Positions 29,417-37,780 of a stretch of DNA of 52,110 bases are shown here, in pieces. Position numbers and translations under genes: made by a program. Position 1 is the stretch's first letter; each line of letters begins with the position of its first letter. Source of the DNA: Gluconobacter kondonii (GTDB taxonomy: Bacteria > Pseudomonadota > Alphaproteobacteria > Acetobacterales > Acetobacteraceae). Location of the stretch: positions 1-52,110 of the forward strand of contig NZ_BEWP01000012.1 in the NCBI RefSeq assembly GCF_002723995.1, in the 5' to 3' direction. The notes beneath the pieces were generated by a model that was given only the letters and a program-made list of their open reading frames with translations, was not told the origin of the DNA and ran no database searches.

Positions 29417-30505
29417 TTACGGCGCTGACGACTGCGCCGACGGCAGGGCCTTGCCGTACCGGTCCCAGTGCGTCGCCAGTTCCTTCACGACCACACTCCC
29501 GACCGTATAGGCCGCATCCACCGACGCCTGAAAACCTGAAAAACCCGTCTCATGCGCTTCATCTGACAGAAGCTGCGCCGCACTCTGGCCCGGCGGGGGC
29601 ATGTCGAAATTGCTGGCCGTCCGCAGGATCAGCGCACGCTTCGGGTCAACGCGCCCGGCCTTGCCCTGAAGCGCCAGAGCCTGACAGAACGCCACATCTT
29701 CTTCCGCCGTCGTGGCCATCACGCCCTGTCCATCCGTCCAGTATTTCACCCAGCGCTCGGCCCACTGGTTCATTTTCGCGCCGACCCAGAAGGTCTCGCC
29801 CGAAATCGTGTCGCCAAGCTGCACGGAAGGCGGTTTCTGAGCTGCGGCAAAGCCGGTGTAACGCAGGCGCGATGCTTTCAAACCGTCATTGTCGGGCAGC
29901 GCGATGTCCTTCGTCAGCCCATAAGCCCACTGCACGAGGGCCGGGTCGAGCGTGTATTCCATGTCTCCCATGCCGGAATGCAGCGCAGGACGCGGCTTTT
30001 CATCCGGAGTGCTGCCCTGCACGGGCGTAAACCCGTCCGGCCAGGAGGCGGGGATTTCACGCGGGTCCACCAGATGGGACAGACCGCCATTGATAACACG
30101 CGGTGCCCAGACGGCCGAGCCGATGGTCCCGAAATTGGGATCAATCCCACCAATTCCTGCCAGCACGAAATAGGCATGTCGCAGATCGAACCGCGGATCG
30201 AGCACGAGGGCCGTGATGGCCGAGGCCATGTGCTCCGGCCCCTCGCCGCTTGCGATGCCCAGAACATGCAGATCCGGATTGTAGTGCATCACGTCATGAT
30301 CGGTGCCGGGGGCCGGGATCGTCTGCTGCAGGGGCAGTTTTTCAATCCAGTTCTGGTATTCACCCGCTGTATCACCCGTATCTTTGCCGATCTCGAACGT
30401 CGTGACGACGACGACGCGAACGGGAATTGGGGCATGAGCCAACGCCAGACCAGACGCACAGAGGGACAGGAGCGCGGCCCCGAAAACGGTTGAGACAGAT
30501 TTCAC
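29417..30505 (-). CDS. Purine nucleoside permease (NUP) family, secreted
   Basis: NUP-family protein, 362 residues, related to the Candida nucleoside permease, with a nucleoside phosphorylase-like fold rather than a channel. Signal peptide MKSVSTVFGAALLSLCASG, cleavage after ALA, so it acts in the periplasm. Seen: VRVVVVTTFEIGKDTGDTAG, the core LAGIGGIDPNFGTIGSAVWA, and a C-terminal ILRTASNFDMPPPGQSAAQ block. Its start overlaps the stop of the upstream adenosine deaminase by 4 bases. Together they suggest extracellular adenosine handling: deamination to inosine, then binding, cleavage or uptake. The transport role is known only for eukaryotic relatives. Confidence 0.88.
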   Translation of the reverse strand: MKSVSTVFGAALLSLCASGLALAHAPIPVRVVVVTTFEIGKDTGDTAGEYQNWIEKLPLQQTIPAPGTDHDVMHYNPDLHVLGIASGEGPEHMASAITALVLDPRFDLRHAYFVLAGIGGIDPNFGTIGSAVWAPRVINGGLSHLVDPREIPASWPDGFTPVQGSTPDEKPRPALHSGMGDMEYTLDPALVQWAYGLTKDIALPDNDGLKASRLRYTGFAAAQKPPSVQLGDTISGETFWVGAKMNQWAERWVKYWTDGQGVMATTAEEDVAFCQALALQGKAGRVDPKRALILRTASNFDMPPPGQSAAQLLSDEAHETGFSGFQASVDAAYTVGSVVVKELATHWDRYGKALPSAQSSAP

Positions 30506-32040
30506 TGATAGAGACCCTCATGTGTGACAGCGGCTTCGAACGTGACGAACCGCTCTTCAAGCGCCCATTGCAGACGGGCTTTCTCGCTGGATTTCAAAAA
30601 CGCCGTGCAGGATGCGGAAGTGACTGGCCATGTCCGACAGGCCGGAACAAACTGCCCCGGCTGATGATCGCCCCAGAGACTTGCACCCGGCACGAATGCA
30701 TAGTCCAGCCCAGCGCGGGACAGTGTTTTCAGATCGGCATAGGACAGATCATAGGTCTGGGCCGCGCGGACATATTCCTGCGTCAGATCCCCGCGTGAGA
30801 CGCCTTCATCATCCGTGGACAACGCCATCGGCACCCCAGCCCGGCGATAGAGCGAAAACGGATGTGCCGCGCCTTTGACGCCGAGGATCTCGTCATTGCT
30901 GGTCAGGTTGATTTCCACCATCACAGGACGCTTTGCCATCTCAGCCAGAAGCGTTTCAGGGTCGTCCTCCAGCGCCACATCCACGCCATGCCCGATCCGG
31001 CTGGCTCCTGCCACTTCAACGGCTGCGCGGATATGGTGTCGCAGACCCTCGGTCGAGACGAGGCCCGTCGTAAGTTCCCCGGCATGCAGGCTCAGCTTCA
31101 CGCCCGGATACACGCCGTTCAGGAAATGGAACATCCGCATATGCAGGTCATAGTCGCGCATGGCGGTCGCGTCGTCCTCGGGCGCGACGATATTCAGCCC
31201 GACGAAGCGCGGATCGGCTTTCACAGTCGCATAGCCGGCATCAAGCTGCGCATAAACAGCCTGAGGCGGCAGCGTTCGCAAGGTCTGGAACAGATAGCGC
31301 ACCGTGACCGCGCAGCCCGGATGGGCCTGTGGCGTTCCGCATTTCAGCACCTCCCGCGCCTGAGCCTCCATCCGGTCCGTCTCGGCTCGGGCCTTCTGCA
31401 CCAGTGCCGGAATTTCCGGAACGAGCGCCTGATGTGCAGCAGCGAGGTCGTCGCCCTGCAACGGATGATGGAAACCGGCCCCGATCATCGGGCCAATGCC
31501 GGGCGAGATCATCAGTTCAAGATACGTCACATGATCGCGTGCCGCACGGTCGCGGGCTTCGGCCAGCATCTCGCCCTCGTGCGCGTCGGCGATGGCGGTA
31601 AATCGGGCGAAAGTCGCGAAGAAATGGTCGTGGCCGGAAGCATCCCCCGGCGACGGCACGAAATCGCGCATGGACAGCGCATCAATCAGCGCATTTTCCG
31701 ATCCTGCGTGATGCGACAGGTCGGCAGCAGGAAATTCGCCGCCTCCCGGATGGGTGCACGCATGATCGAGAATGCGCTTTTCCGTCAGGGACACGCACAG
31801 CCCATCGCGCGCAGCCCAGTCCAGCATGCTTTCGGCATAAACCGCGCCAGCCAGATGATTGTGCAGATCCGCCCCTTTGGGAAAATCCCGCAGGAACATG
31901 TTCAGCCGGACCGGATCGTTCCGGACATGATCGTAAACCTGCGCGGCGGACGGAGCAGCCTGTGCGACCGAATTCAGTGCCAGAACGGATGTCATGCCCA
32001 GAACAGCAGCGGGCAGAATGAAGCGGAAAGGATGTCGCAT
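30502..32040 (-). CDS. Secreted adenosine deaminase-family enzyme
   Basis: Metal-dependent deaminase of the adenosine deaminase/ADGF type, 512 residues, considerably longer than cytoplasmic Add (about 330). The start MRHPFRFILPAAVLGMTSVL gives a signal peptide ending AQA; an upstream GTG would bury it. Zinc and catalytic motifs: DLHNHLAGA (His-x-His), LSLHAGELTT, RIGHGVDVAL and MALSTDDEGVS. The long N-terminal and mid insertions (residues about 80-200) resemble secreted ADGF/CECR1-like proteins. First gene of the two-gene purine unit with the NUP protein. Confidence 0.9.
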   Translation of the reverse strand: MRHPFRFILPAAVLGMTSVLALNSVAQAAPSAAQVYDHVRNDPVRLNMFLRDFPKGADLHNHLAGAVYAESMLDWAARDGLCVSLTEKRILDHACTHPGGGEFPAADLSHHAGSENALIDALSMRDFVPSPGDASGHDHFFATFARFTAIADAHEGEMLAEARDRAARDHVTYLELMISPGIGPMIGAGFHHPLQGDDLAAAHQALVPEIPALVQKARAETDRMEAQAREVLKCGTPQAHPGCAVTVRYLFQTLRTLPPQAVYAQLDAGYATVKADPRFVGLNIVAPEDDATAMRDYDLHMRMFHFLNGVYPGVKLSLHAGELTTGLVSTEGLRHHIRAAVEVAGASRIGHGVDVALEDDPETLLAEMAKRPVMVEINLTSNDEILGVKGAAHPFSLYRRAGVPMALSTDDEGVSRGDLTQEYVRAAQTYDLSYADLKTLSRAGLDYAFVPGASLWGDHQPGQFVPACRTWPVTSASCTAFLKSSEKARLQWALEERFVTFEAAVTHEGLYQ

Positions 32041-32198
32041 GGCCCAACGATGCCGCTCCGCCACCGACGTGGCAAGCCATTTTCAAATCGTGACAAACCC
32101 TGTCTGAAACGGGCCTTCCGAACACTGGAAAAGCTGGTCCATTTGTATACCCGATGACATAATGAATGTCCGTTCACCGGTGAGACCAATCCCTTTTC

Positions 32199-33257
32199 AT
32201 GCCTGATTTTCCGACACCCGCCACAGGGCTTGAAACCCGGATTGCGGACCATGCGCGCCATCTGGGTTTTGATGCGGTCGGGTTCTGCAAAGCCGAACTT
32301 GGGCCGGAGGTCGCGCAGGGTCTGCGGGAATTCGTCGCTCAGGGTCATCATGGAACAATGGAGTGGATGGAGACGCGCATCGAAGAGCGCGCCCATCCTC
32401 AGGCGCTCTGGCCCGAAGTGCGGAGTGTGATTTCGCTGGGCCTCTCCTACGCCCCGGCGGAAGGCCCAACGACCGATCCCGAATGCGGCAATATTTCCGT
32501 CTATGCCCGGAACCGCGACTATCACGATGTCATCAAGGGCATGCTCAAGCATCTGGCACAGTATGTCGTCAAACTGGGTGGACCGGAGACGCAGGTGAAG
32601 GTGTTCGTCGATACCGCGCCGGTTTCGGAGCGCGCACTGGCGGAGAAGGCGCAGCTCGGCTGGACAGGAAAACACACCTGTCTCGTCTCGCGGGAGCATG
32701 GCTCCTGGCTGCTTCTGGGCGAGATCTACACCACGCTGGAACTCGCGCCTTCTGCGCCAAAAGGTGGAAGCTGCGGCTCCTGCACGCGCTGCCTGACCGC
32801 CTGCCCGACCGATGCCTTCACGGCGCCCTACCGCATGGATGCGCGCCGCTGCATTTCGTATCTGACGATCGAGCACAAAGGCCCAATCCCGCACGAACTG
32901 CGCGCGAAAATCGGCAACCACATCTATGGCTGCGACGACTGCCTGTCCGTCTGCCCGTGGAACCGCTTTGCAGAGAGCGCACGGCATATCAAACTTCAGG
33001 CCCGCCCTGAACTGGTGGCGCCGAAACTTGATGAACTGGTCCGGTTGGATGATGCGACCTTCCGGACATTCTTTTCCGGCTCGCCCATCAAGCGGATCGG
33101 ACGCAACAGATTTGTACGCAACGTACTGATCGCCATTGGCAACTCCGCCGATCCGTCGCTCCTCCCCTCCGCGCGCGGCCTGCTGACAGATCCAGACCCG
33201 GATATTGCCGAGACGGCAGACTGGGCCATCAAACAGCTTGAGGACCACCCCGCATGA
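32199..33257 (+). CDS. queG: Epoxyqueuosine reductase QueG
   Basis: Last step of queuosine synthesis: cobalamin-dependent reduction of epoxyqueuosine in tRNA; 352 residues. N-terminal cobalamin-binding part includes VFVDTAPVSERALAEKAQLG and WTGKHTCLV. Two [4Fe-4S] clusters: CGSCTRCLTACPTDA and CDDCLSVCPWNRFA. The C-terminal HEAT-like repeat (RNVLIAIGNSADPSLLP) matches the full-length family. It is the third queuosine gene within 6 kb, on the same strand as queA-tgt but separated from them by the divergent purine operon. A small DNA-binding-type gene overlaps its stop by 4 bases. Confidence 0.97.
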   Translation: MPDFPTPATGLETRIADHARHLGFDAVGFCKAELGPEVAQGLREFVAQGHHGTMEWMETRIEERAHPQALWPEVRSVISLGLSYAPAEGPTTDPECGNISVYARNRDYHDVIKGMLKHLAQYVVKLGGPETQVKVFVDTAPVSERALAEKAQLGWTGKHTCLVSREHGSWLLLGEIYTTLELAPSAPKGGSCGSCTRCLTACPTDAFTAPYRMDARRCISYLTIEHKGPIPHELRAKIGNHIYGCDDCLSVCPWNRFAESARHIKLQARPELVAPKLDELVRLDDATFRTFFSGSPIKRIGRNRFVRNVLIAIGNSADPSLLPSARGLLTDPDPDIAETADWAIKQLEDHPA

Positions 33258-33484
33258 GCGATCTCGTTAAACGCAGTCTGTCCCTGTCCGGACATCGGAC
33301 GTCCGTGGCACTCGAACCCGAATTCTGGACGGTTCTGGACATGATCGCCATGACGCGCCAGCAGAGCTTTGCCTCACTCGTCGCTTCGCTGGATGCAACA
33401 CGGCCGCCCGAACGTCCACTGGCGTCAGCGCTTCGGGTTGCCGCACTTCTGCATCTGCAAAAACGGCTTGAAACCTCAGGCTAA
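33254..33484 (+). CDS. Ribbon-helix-helix domain protein
   Basis: 76-residue protein of the RHH_4 type. The pattern is a short N-terminal strand (VKRSLSLSGHRTSVALE), helix 1 EPEFWTVLDMIAMTRQ, a SFASLVASLDATRP turn and helix 2 ASALRVAALLHLQKRL. Such domains bind DNA as dimers, but many Acetobacteraceae and rhizobial members have no known target. Overlaps the queG stop by 4 bases (ATGA) and is therefore probably made from the same mRNA. Confidence 0.8.
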   Translation: MSDLVKRSLSLSGHRTSVALEPEFWTVLDMIAMTRQQSFASLVASLDATRPPERPLASALRVAALLHLQKRLETSG

Positions 33485-33798
33485 GCTTTTTCGGCTGTCA
33501 GCCCCAGCCAGTCCGGATGTCTGCGCTCGATCCAGCGCAGGACACAGCCCTGCAAACGGCGGAACAAAGCAATATCCTGTGACAGGAGCATGATGCCAAC
33601 CGGCAGCATCCACAATCCGAGAACCGGCAGGATCGACAGGACTCCCCCCAGCATGAACAGCACTCCCGCCGGAATCCGTACCCATTTATGCGACGGCTCC
33701 CGCAGCCAGTTCAGCACCGTCTGCAACTTCTCGGGCAACCGGCGGATCAAAAGCTCCATCAGTTCGTCGTCAGTACGAGGGGGCAGCGAAGAAGTCAT
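33481..33798 (-). CDS. Small membrane protein (PGPGW-type)
   Basis: 105-residue predicted inner-membrane protein with one hydrophobic hairpin: helices near residues 43-60 (IPAGVLFMLGGVLSILPVLG) and 62-73 (LWMLPVGIMLLSQDI). The spacing and the charged HPDW end resemble the putative PGPGW transmembrane family; function unknown. The ATG at 33798 is preferred over an upstream TTG. Its 3' end overlaps the 3' end of the RHH gene by 4 bases on the opposite strand. Confidence 0.75.
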   Translation of the reverse strand: MTSSLPPRTDDELMELLIRRLPEKLQTVLNWLREPSHKWVRIPAGVLFMLGGVLSILPVLGLWMLPVGIMLLSQDIALFRRLQGCVLRWIERRHPDWLGLTAEKA

Positions 33799-33968
33799 GC
33801 AAATATCCGTCAAACAGTCTGAAACTCTGACAGCACAAAGCCTGAAGAGGGGCCGGGTTCGTCATTCCGCTTTCATAGCACGCCTCACACAAAAGCTTTC
33901 AGACCGCGTGATGTGCGGCTGTACGATCTGTCATTTGCCGCCGAGGATGGGCGTGCTAGGCTGAACTC

Positions 33969-34799
33969 ATGGCTATCTGGGGCAAGATGTTCGGTGGTGT
34001 CGCGGGTTTCGCGGTTGGTGGTCCTTTCGGAGCGCTGATGGGCGCTGCTCTGGGGCATGCCGCCGATAGCGGCTCCCTGCTCAAACCCTCGACAGGAGGA
34101 TGGAGCGAGCGTTTTCCTGCAAATGGTCGGCCTGATCCCAACAGCGCAGCCTTTTTCGGAGCGGCCAAGATCGCGGCGGCGCTGGGCAAGCGGGATCAGC
34201 TTTATGCCATCGGGCTTGTTGCGCTGTGTGCGAAGCTCGCCAAGATCGACGGCCCGGTCAACCGGCACGAAATCAACGCTTTCAAAACCTGCTTCCAGTT
34301 CCCGTCTGATAACGTCAAGGAAGTTGGCATGCTGTTCGACCGCGCTCGGGACCGAACGGACGACTTCGAGATGTATGCCCGTGAGATGGGCGCGGCCTAT
34401 GCCGACAACACGGCACCGCTTGAAAACCTCATGACGGCCCTGTTCCGCATCGCCCGCGCCGATGCCGGACCGGACCGCAAGCTGCACCCCAAGGAAGTCG
34501 ACTTTCTCCAGCGCGTCCACCGGGCTTTCGGCCTTCCCGCGGGGGCGTGGGATCGGGCAGAAAGCGGCAACAACCGCGCCGCCAGTTCGAACGAACCGGA
34601 TGCCTATCGCATTCTCGGCATCACGCGCACCGCCACCGATACCGAAGTGCGTATCCGCTGGCGGACCCTGATCCGCGAACACCATCCGGACGTTCTGGCG
34701 CAAAAACCCATGTCCGAAGCCGAGCGCCGCCGGGCGCAGGACAAAGTCGCCCGCATCAACGCCGCCTGGGACCGCATCAAGCGCGATCGGCAGCTTTGA
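33969..34799 (+). CDS. djlA: DjlA-like co-chaperone (TerB plus J domain)
   Basis: 276-residue protein with a glycine-rich membrane-inserting N terminus (MFGGVAGFAVGGPFGALMG), a TerB-like helical domain (about 60-180) and a C-terminal J domain with the essential HPD (REHHPDVLAQ near residue 240). J-domain proteins stimulate DnaK ATPase; DjlA does so at the inner membrane. The single N-terminal hydrophobic segment followed by TerB then J order is diagnostic of the DjlA plan. Confidence 0.92.
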   Translation: MAIWGKMFGGVAGFAVGGPFGALMGAALGHAADSGSLLKPSTGGWSERFPANGRPDPNSAAFFGAAKIAAALGKRDQLYAIGLVALCAKLAKIDGPVNRHEINAFKTCFQFPSDNVKEVGMLFDRARDRTDDFEMYAREMGAAYADNTAPLENLMTALFRIARADAGPDRKLHPKEVDFLQRVHRAFGLPAGAWDRAESGNNRAASSNEPDAYRILGITRTATDTEVRIRWRTLIREHHPDVLAQKPMSEAERRRAQDKVARINAAWDRIKRDRQL

Positions 34800-34873
34800 T
34801 CTTTCGCAATATTGCGGAAACTTTCTTTCACCAACGCGCGTAAAGCAGTCTCAACCGGCAAGAGAGATGTGCC

Positions 34874-35026
34874 ATGGGACTGATCCTTCTTGTAATCCTG
34901 ATTCTCCTGCTGATCGGTGCGCTGCCGTCATGGCCGTACAGTTCAAAATGGGGCTACTACCCGTCCAGCGGACTGGGCCTGATCGTGGTCATCGTCGTGA
35001 TTCTTGTTCTGCTGGGACAGATCTGA
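34874..35026 (+). CDS. DUF3309 small membrane protein
   Basis: 50-residue protein, almost entirely hydrophobic: MGLILLVILILLLIGALPSW, a polar turn SSKWGYYPSSG, then a second helix LGLIVVIVVILVLLGQ. This is the DUF3309 pattern, common in proteobacteria and of unknown function. GAGAG lies 9 bases upstream of the ATG, and a strong terminator follows directly. Confidence 0.85.
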   Translation: MGLILLVILILLLIGALPSWPYSSKWGYYPSSGLGLIVVIVVILVLLGQI

Positions 35027-35030
35027 GCAT

Positions 35031-35065
35031 AAAAAAACCGCGCTCCTTACAGAGCGCGGTTTTTT
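35031..35065. terminator. Bidirectional intrinsic terminator
   Basis: 8-bp GC stem (CCGCGCTC / GAGCGCGG) flanked by seven A and six T, between the DUF3309 gene and the convergent mannitol dehydrogenase gene. Confidence 0.93.
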
Positions 35066-35083
35066 ATTCCCGAAAAGTCGAAC

Positions 35084-36541
35084 TTAGGCCGGAATGGCGG
35101 CCTTCACACCCTTTTCGCGAATGATCTTCCGCAGCGCGATGACCTTCTGATCCAGTTCGGACGTGTCCAGATCGCGCCACCCGTCGAACGCCGGGAGCTT
35201 CAGAGAACTCTCAAAATCGTCCGCCTTGGCCAGCTTCCATTCGGCATCGCCATAAGTCGGCTCGGACGATTCATACGTCCCGCCCTTCTCGTCCCGTCCA
35301 CGCAGCATTTCGAGATAGGACGCAACTCCGAACGCAATGCGTGACAGATCACGCTTACCTTCGATCGCCCGGCGCACGGTTTCCGTCCAGAACACCTGAA
35401 CCTTGGAACAGCCATCGCTGGCAATCCGGAGCGTCTGGTCCGACATCGCCTTGTTGGAGAAACGGCTGATGACGCTGTCCCGGTAGCCTTCGAGCGTCAT
35501 GCCTGACGGCGCCTTCAGGGTCGGGATGACATCCTTGTTGAGGTAGTTCTTCAAATTGCCAAGGAGTTCGCCGTCTTCAATGGCGTCATCCACATTCTCA
35601 TAGCCAACCAGAATGCCCGGGAAACAGAGCGTGACGTGCCCGGCATTGAGCATCCGGATCTTGACGTGCTCCCAGTCCGTCACGTCTCCGACCATCTGCA
35701 CACCGGCTTTTTCAAGCGGCGGGCGACCATCGGCGAACTGGTCTTCCAGAACCCACTGGTGGAAATCCTCAGCCACCAACGGCAGGTCGTCATCCAGCCC
35801 GCTGGCCGTGTTCAGTTTCTTCGCAATGGCCGTTGAAACGGTCGGGGTGATGCGATCAACCATTCCGTTCGGGAAGGTCGCGTTCTCCTCGATCCATTTT
35901 GCCAGCTCCGGATCGCGCGCTTTCGCATAGCCGAGGAAAGCCTTGCGGGCGACATTGCCGTTATGGCGCAGGTTGTCGCAGGACATAACCGTAAACGCCT
36001 TGTGTCCGGCATCCCGGCGACGGCGCAGGGCCTCGACGACATAACCGAAGACCGTAGACGGCTTTTCCGGGTTCTGCAGATCGGCTTTCACCGCCGCATT
36101 TTCCAGATCAAACGCACCGGTCGTCTCGTTGATGTTATAGCCGCCTTCCGTGATCGTCATGGACACGATGCGGATCGCCGGATCGGCCAGATGCTTCAGC
36201 ACGGCTTCAGGATCTGCCGGGGCGAGAAGATAATCGCGCAGCGCCCCCATGACGCGCACCGTGCTTTTGCCGGAAGGGGCCGTCTCGGTCAGGGAATACA
36301 GGCAATCCTGTTTTTTGAATTCCTCGGCCTTCTTCTTCGAGCGGTCACTGCCCGTCAGACCAACGCCAATGATCGCCCAGTCGGGCGCGTGTTCAAGGAT
36401 CTGCTCCACATAGAACGCTTCATGCGCCCGGAAAAAGTTGCCGACACCGAAATGCACGATCCCCGGTTTCACGCCGTCAATGTCGTAAGGGGGCGCCTGG
36501 ACATTGGCAGGAAGAGACTTGAGAGTTTCGCGCGTAATCAT
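35084..36541 (-). CDS. Mannitol 2-dehydrogenase family protein (long-chain polyol dehydrogenase)
   Basis: NAD(P)-dependent polyol dehydrogenase, 485 residues, the normal size for the mannitol/fructuronate family. It would interconvert D-mannitol and D-fructose, or a related pair, in the cytoplasm. The start MITRETLKSLP has GGAGAAG 5 bases upstream. Motifs: Rossmann entry VHFGVGNFFRAHEA, TITEGGYNI, SCDNLRHNG and the catalytic KxxxxNxxH as KIRMLNAGH near residue 290. Acetic acid bacteria use such enzymes for polyol oxidation and osmotic balance. Related arabinitol or fructuronate activity cannot be excluded. Confidence 0.92.
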   Translation of the reverse strand: MITRETLKSLPANVQAPPYDIDGVKPGIVHFGVGNFFRAHEAFYVEQILEHAPDWAIIGVGLTGSDRSKKKAEEFKKQDCLYSLTETAPSGKSTVRVMGALRDYLLAPADPEAVLKHLADPAIRIVSMTITEGGYNINETTGAFDLENAAVKADLQNPEKPSTVFGYVVEALRRRRDAGHKAFTVMSCDNLRHNGNVARKAFLGYAKARDPELAKWIEENATFPNGMVDRITPTVSTAIAKKLNTASGLDDDLPLVAEDFHQWVLEDQFADGRPPLEKAGVQMVGDVTDWEHVKIRMLNAGHVTLCFPGILVGYENVDDAIEDGELLGNLKNYLNKDVIPTLKAPSGMTLEGYRDSVISRFSNKAMSDQTLRIASDGCSKVQVFWTETVRRAIEGKRDLSRIAFGVASYLEMLRGRDEKGGTYESSEPTYGDAEWKLAKADDFESSLKLPAFDGWRDLDTSELDQKVIALRKIIREKGVKAAIPA

Positions 36542-36687
36542 GGACTTCTCCGTGGTTTCGGGCCGGTCGCTGACGGGGACCGACAAGGCCGGGCATGTGC
36601 CATCATAGCCTCCGAACAACGCAAAAGCCGAATAACGGTTTCAACAGCCCCCGGAACCGTCCGCCGCAAAGACCTCGGAAAAAGGCA

Positions 36688-37755
36688 TCAGAGCCCTTTC
36701 ATGCCACTCACATCTTCGCGCATGACCACGCCGACAGCTCTTTCCAGATCTTCCCGGAAAAGGGACATCACAAAGCGCATCTCCGGCCGGGTCTGTTCTT
36801 CCAGACGTGGCAGGAGATGCAGAATTTCTTCATCCTGCGCCTGTCGCGGATGCCGGCTGTTCTTCGCGGTCAGTTGTTCTTCACAACTATGTGCCAGCGC
36901 CCGGAGCGCATGGCTCAGCCCCTTGTACAACGGCATCAGGCCGGTATTTCCCGCCGCGCGCCCCGTCGCAATGGCCCGCGCGACCAGCATCGTGTCATTC
37001 AGCAGGCGCCGCATGAGCCGGGGCAGAGCGGCCAGAACCGGATCACGTTGTTCCAGTTCCTTCAGCCGTTCGCGCCGCGCTTCGGTGACGGCATCCTCAA
37101 GCTCCATCAGCAGAGCCACACAGTCATCGTTCTGCTGCTCGATGGCCGTCCATCCCGTATTCTGGTCGAGCGCGCTTTTGAGAAGCTGGTCCATGCGCCG
37201 TAACAGACGCCCTGCCGTATGGAATGCCTGCTTGCGCGCACTGCTGTGCAGAATGAGAAACGATACGACGATCGACACCGCAACGCCCATGACAATGGCC
37301 AGAAGCCGCGTGACCAGCGGCAAAAACGGGCTGCCCTGACTGGGAAACAGATACACGATCATCAGGGTGATGCAGGCGAAACGCAGCGTCGGCTGAATGG
37401 CCGTCAGGAACACCAACGGCGTCAGCATGATCCAGAACGGAATCCAGCGCAGACCCGTCGTAATTTCCAGCACGACCGCACACCCGCCCGCCAGCGCCCC
37501 GATCACCGTTCCGCTGATCTGGTCGCGGGCCGTGGCCATGGTCTGGCTGATGCTGGACTGCGTCACGATCAGGGCCGTGACCAGCGCCCAGATCGTTTCC
37601 TGCAGATGCATGAGCGACCCGATGATCCACGCCACGACCACCGACACCAGAACCCGGATGGTCTGGCGTATTGCGGGACGCATGACTTCGCGCCAGCTGC
37701 TGTTCCGAGGCGGCGCAGGCAGCCAAGCCCGGCCCAGACGTATCAGAACATTCAT
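36688..37755 (-). CDS. FUSC/aromatic-acid-exporter-like membrane protein
   Basis: 355-residue membrane protein. Six hydrophobic segments lie in the first 190 residues (TIRVLVSVVVAWIIGSLM, IWALVTALIVTQSS, SGTVIGALAGGCAVVL, IPFWIMLTPLVFLTA, FACITLMIVYLFP, LAIVMGVAVSIVVSFLIL), followed by a long soluble helical tail. This half-FUSC plan resembles AaeB/YccS-type efflux proteins. The substrate is unknown. Its 5' end lies 25 bases downstream of the DegP-type protease gene, on the same strand. Confidence 0.85.
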   Translation of the reverse strand: MNVLIRLGRAWLPAPPRNSSWREVMRPAIRQTIRVLVSVVVAWIIGSLMHLQETIWALVTALIVTQSSISQTMATARDQISGTVIGALAGGCAVVLEITTGLRWIPFWIMLTPLVFLTAIQPTLRFACITLMIVYLFPSQGSPFLPLVTRLLAIVMGVAVSIVVSFLILHSSARKQAFHTAGRLLRRMDQLLKSALDQNTGWTAIEQQNDDCVALLMELEDAVTEARRERLKELEQRDPVLAALPRLMRRLLNDTMLVARAIATGRAAGNTGLMPLYKGLSHALRALAHSCEEQLTAKNSRHPRQAQDEEILHLLPRLEEQTRPEMRFVMSLFREDLERAVGVVMREDVSGMKGL

Positions 37756-37780
37756 GCTCACATTTCAGTTCAGGTGAAAA

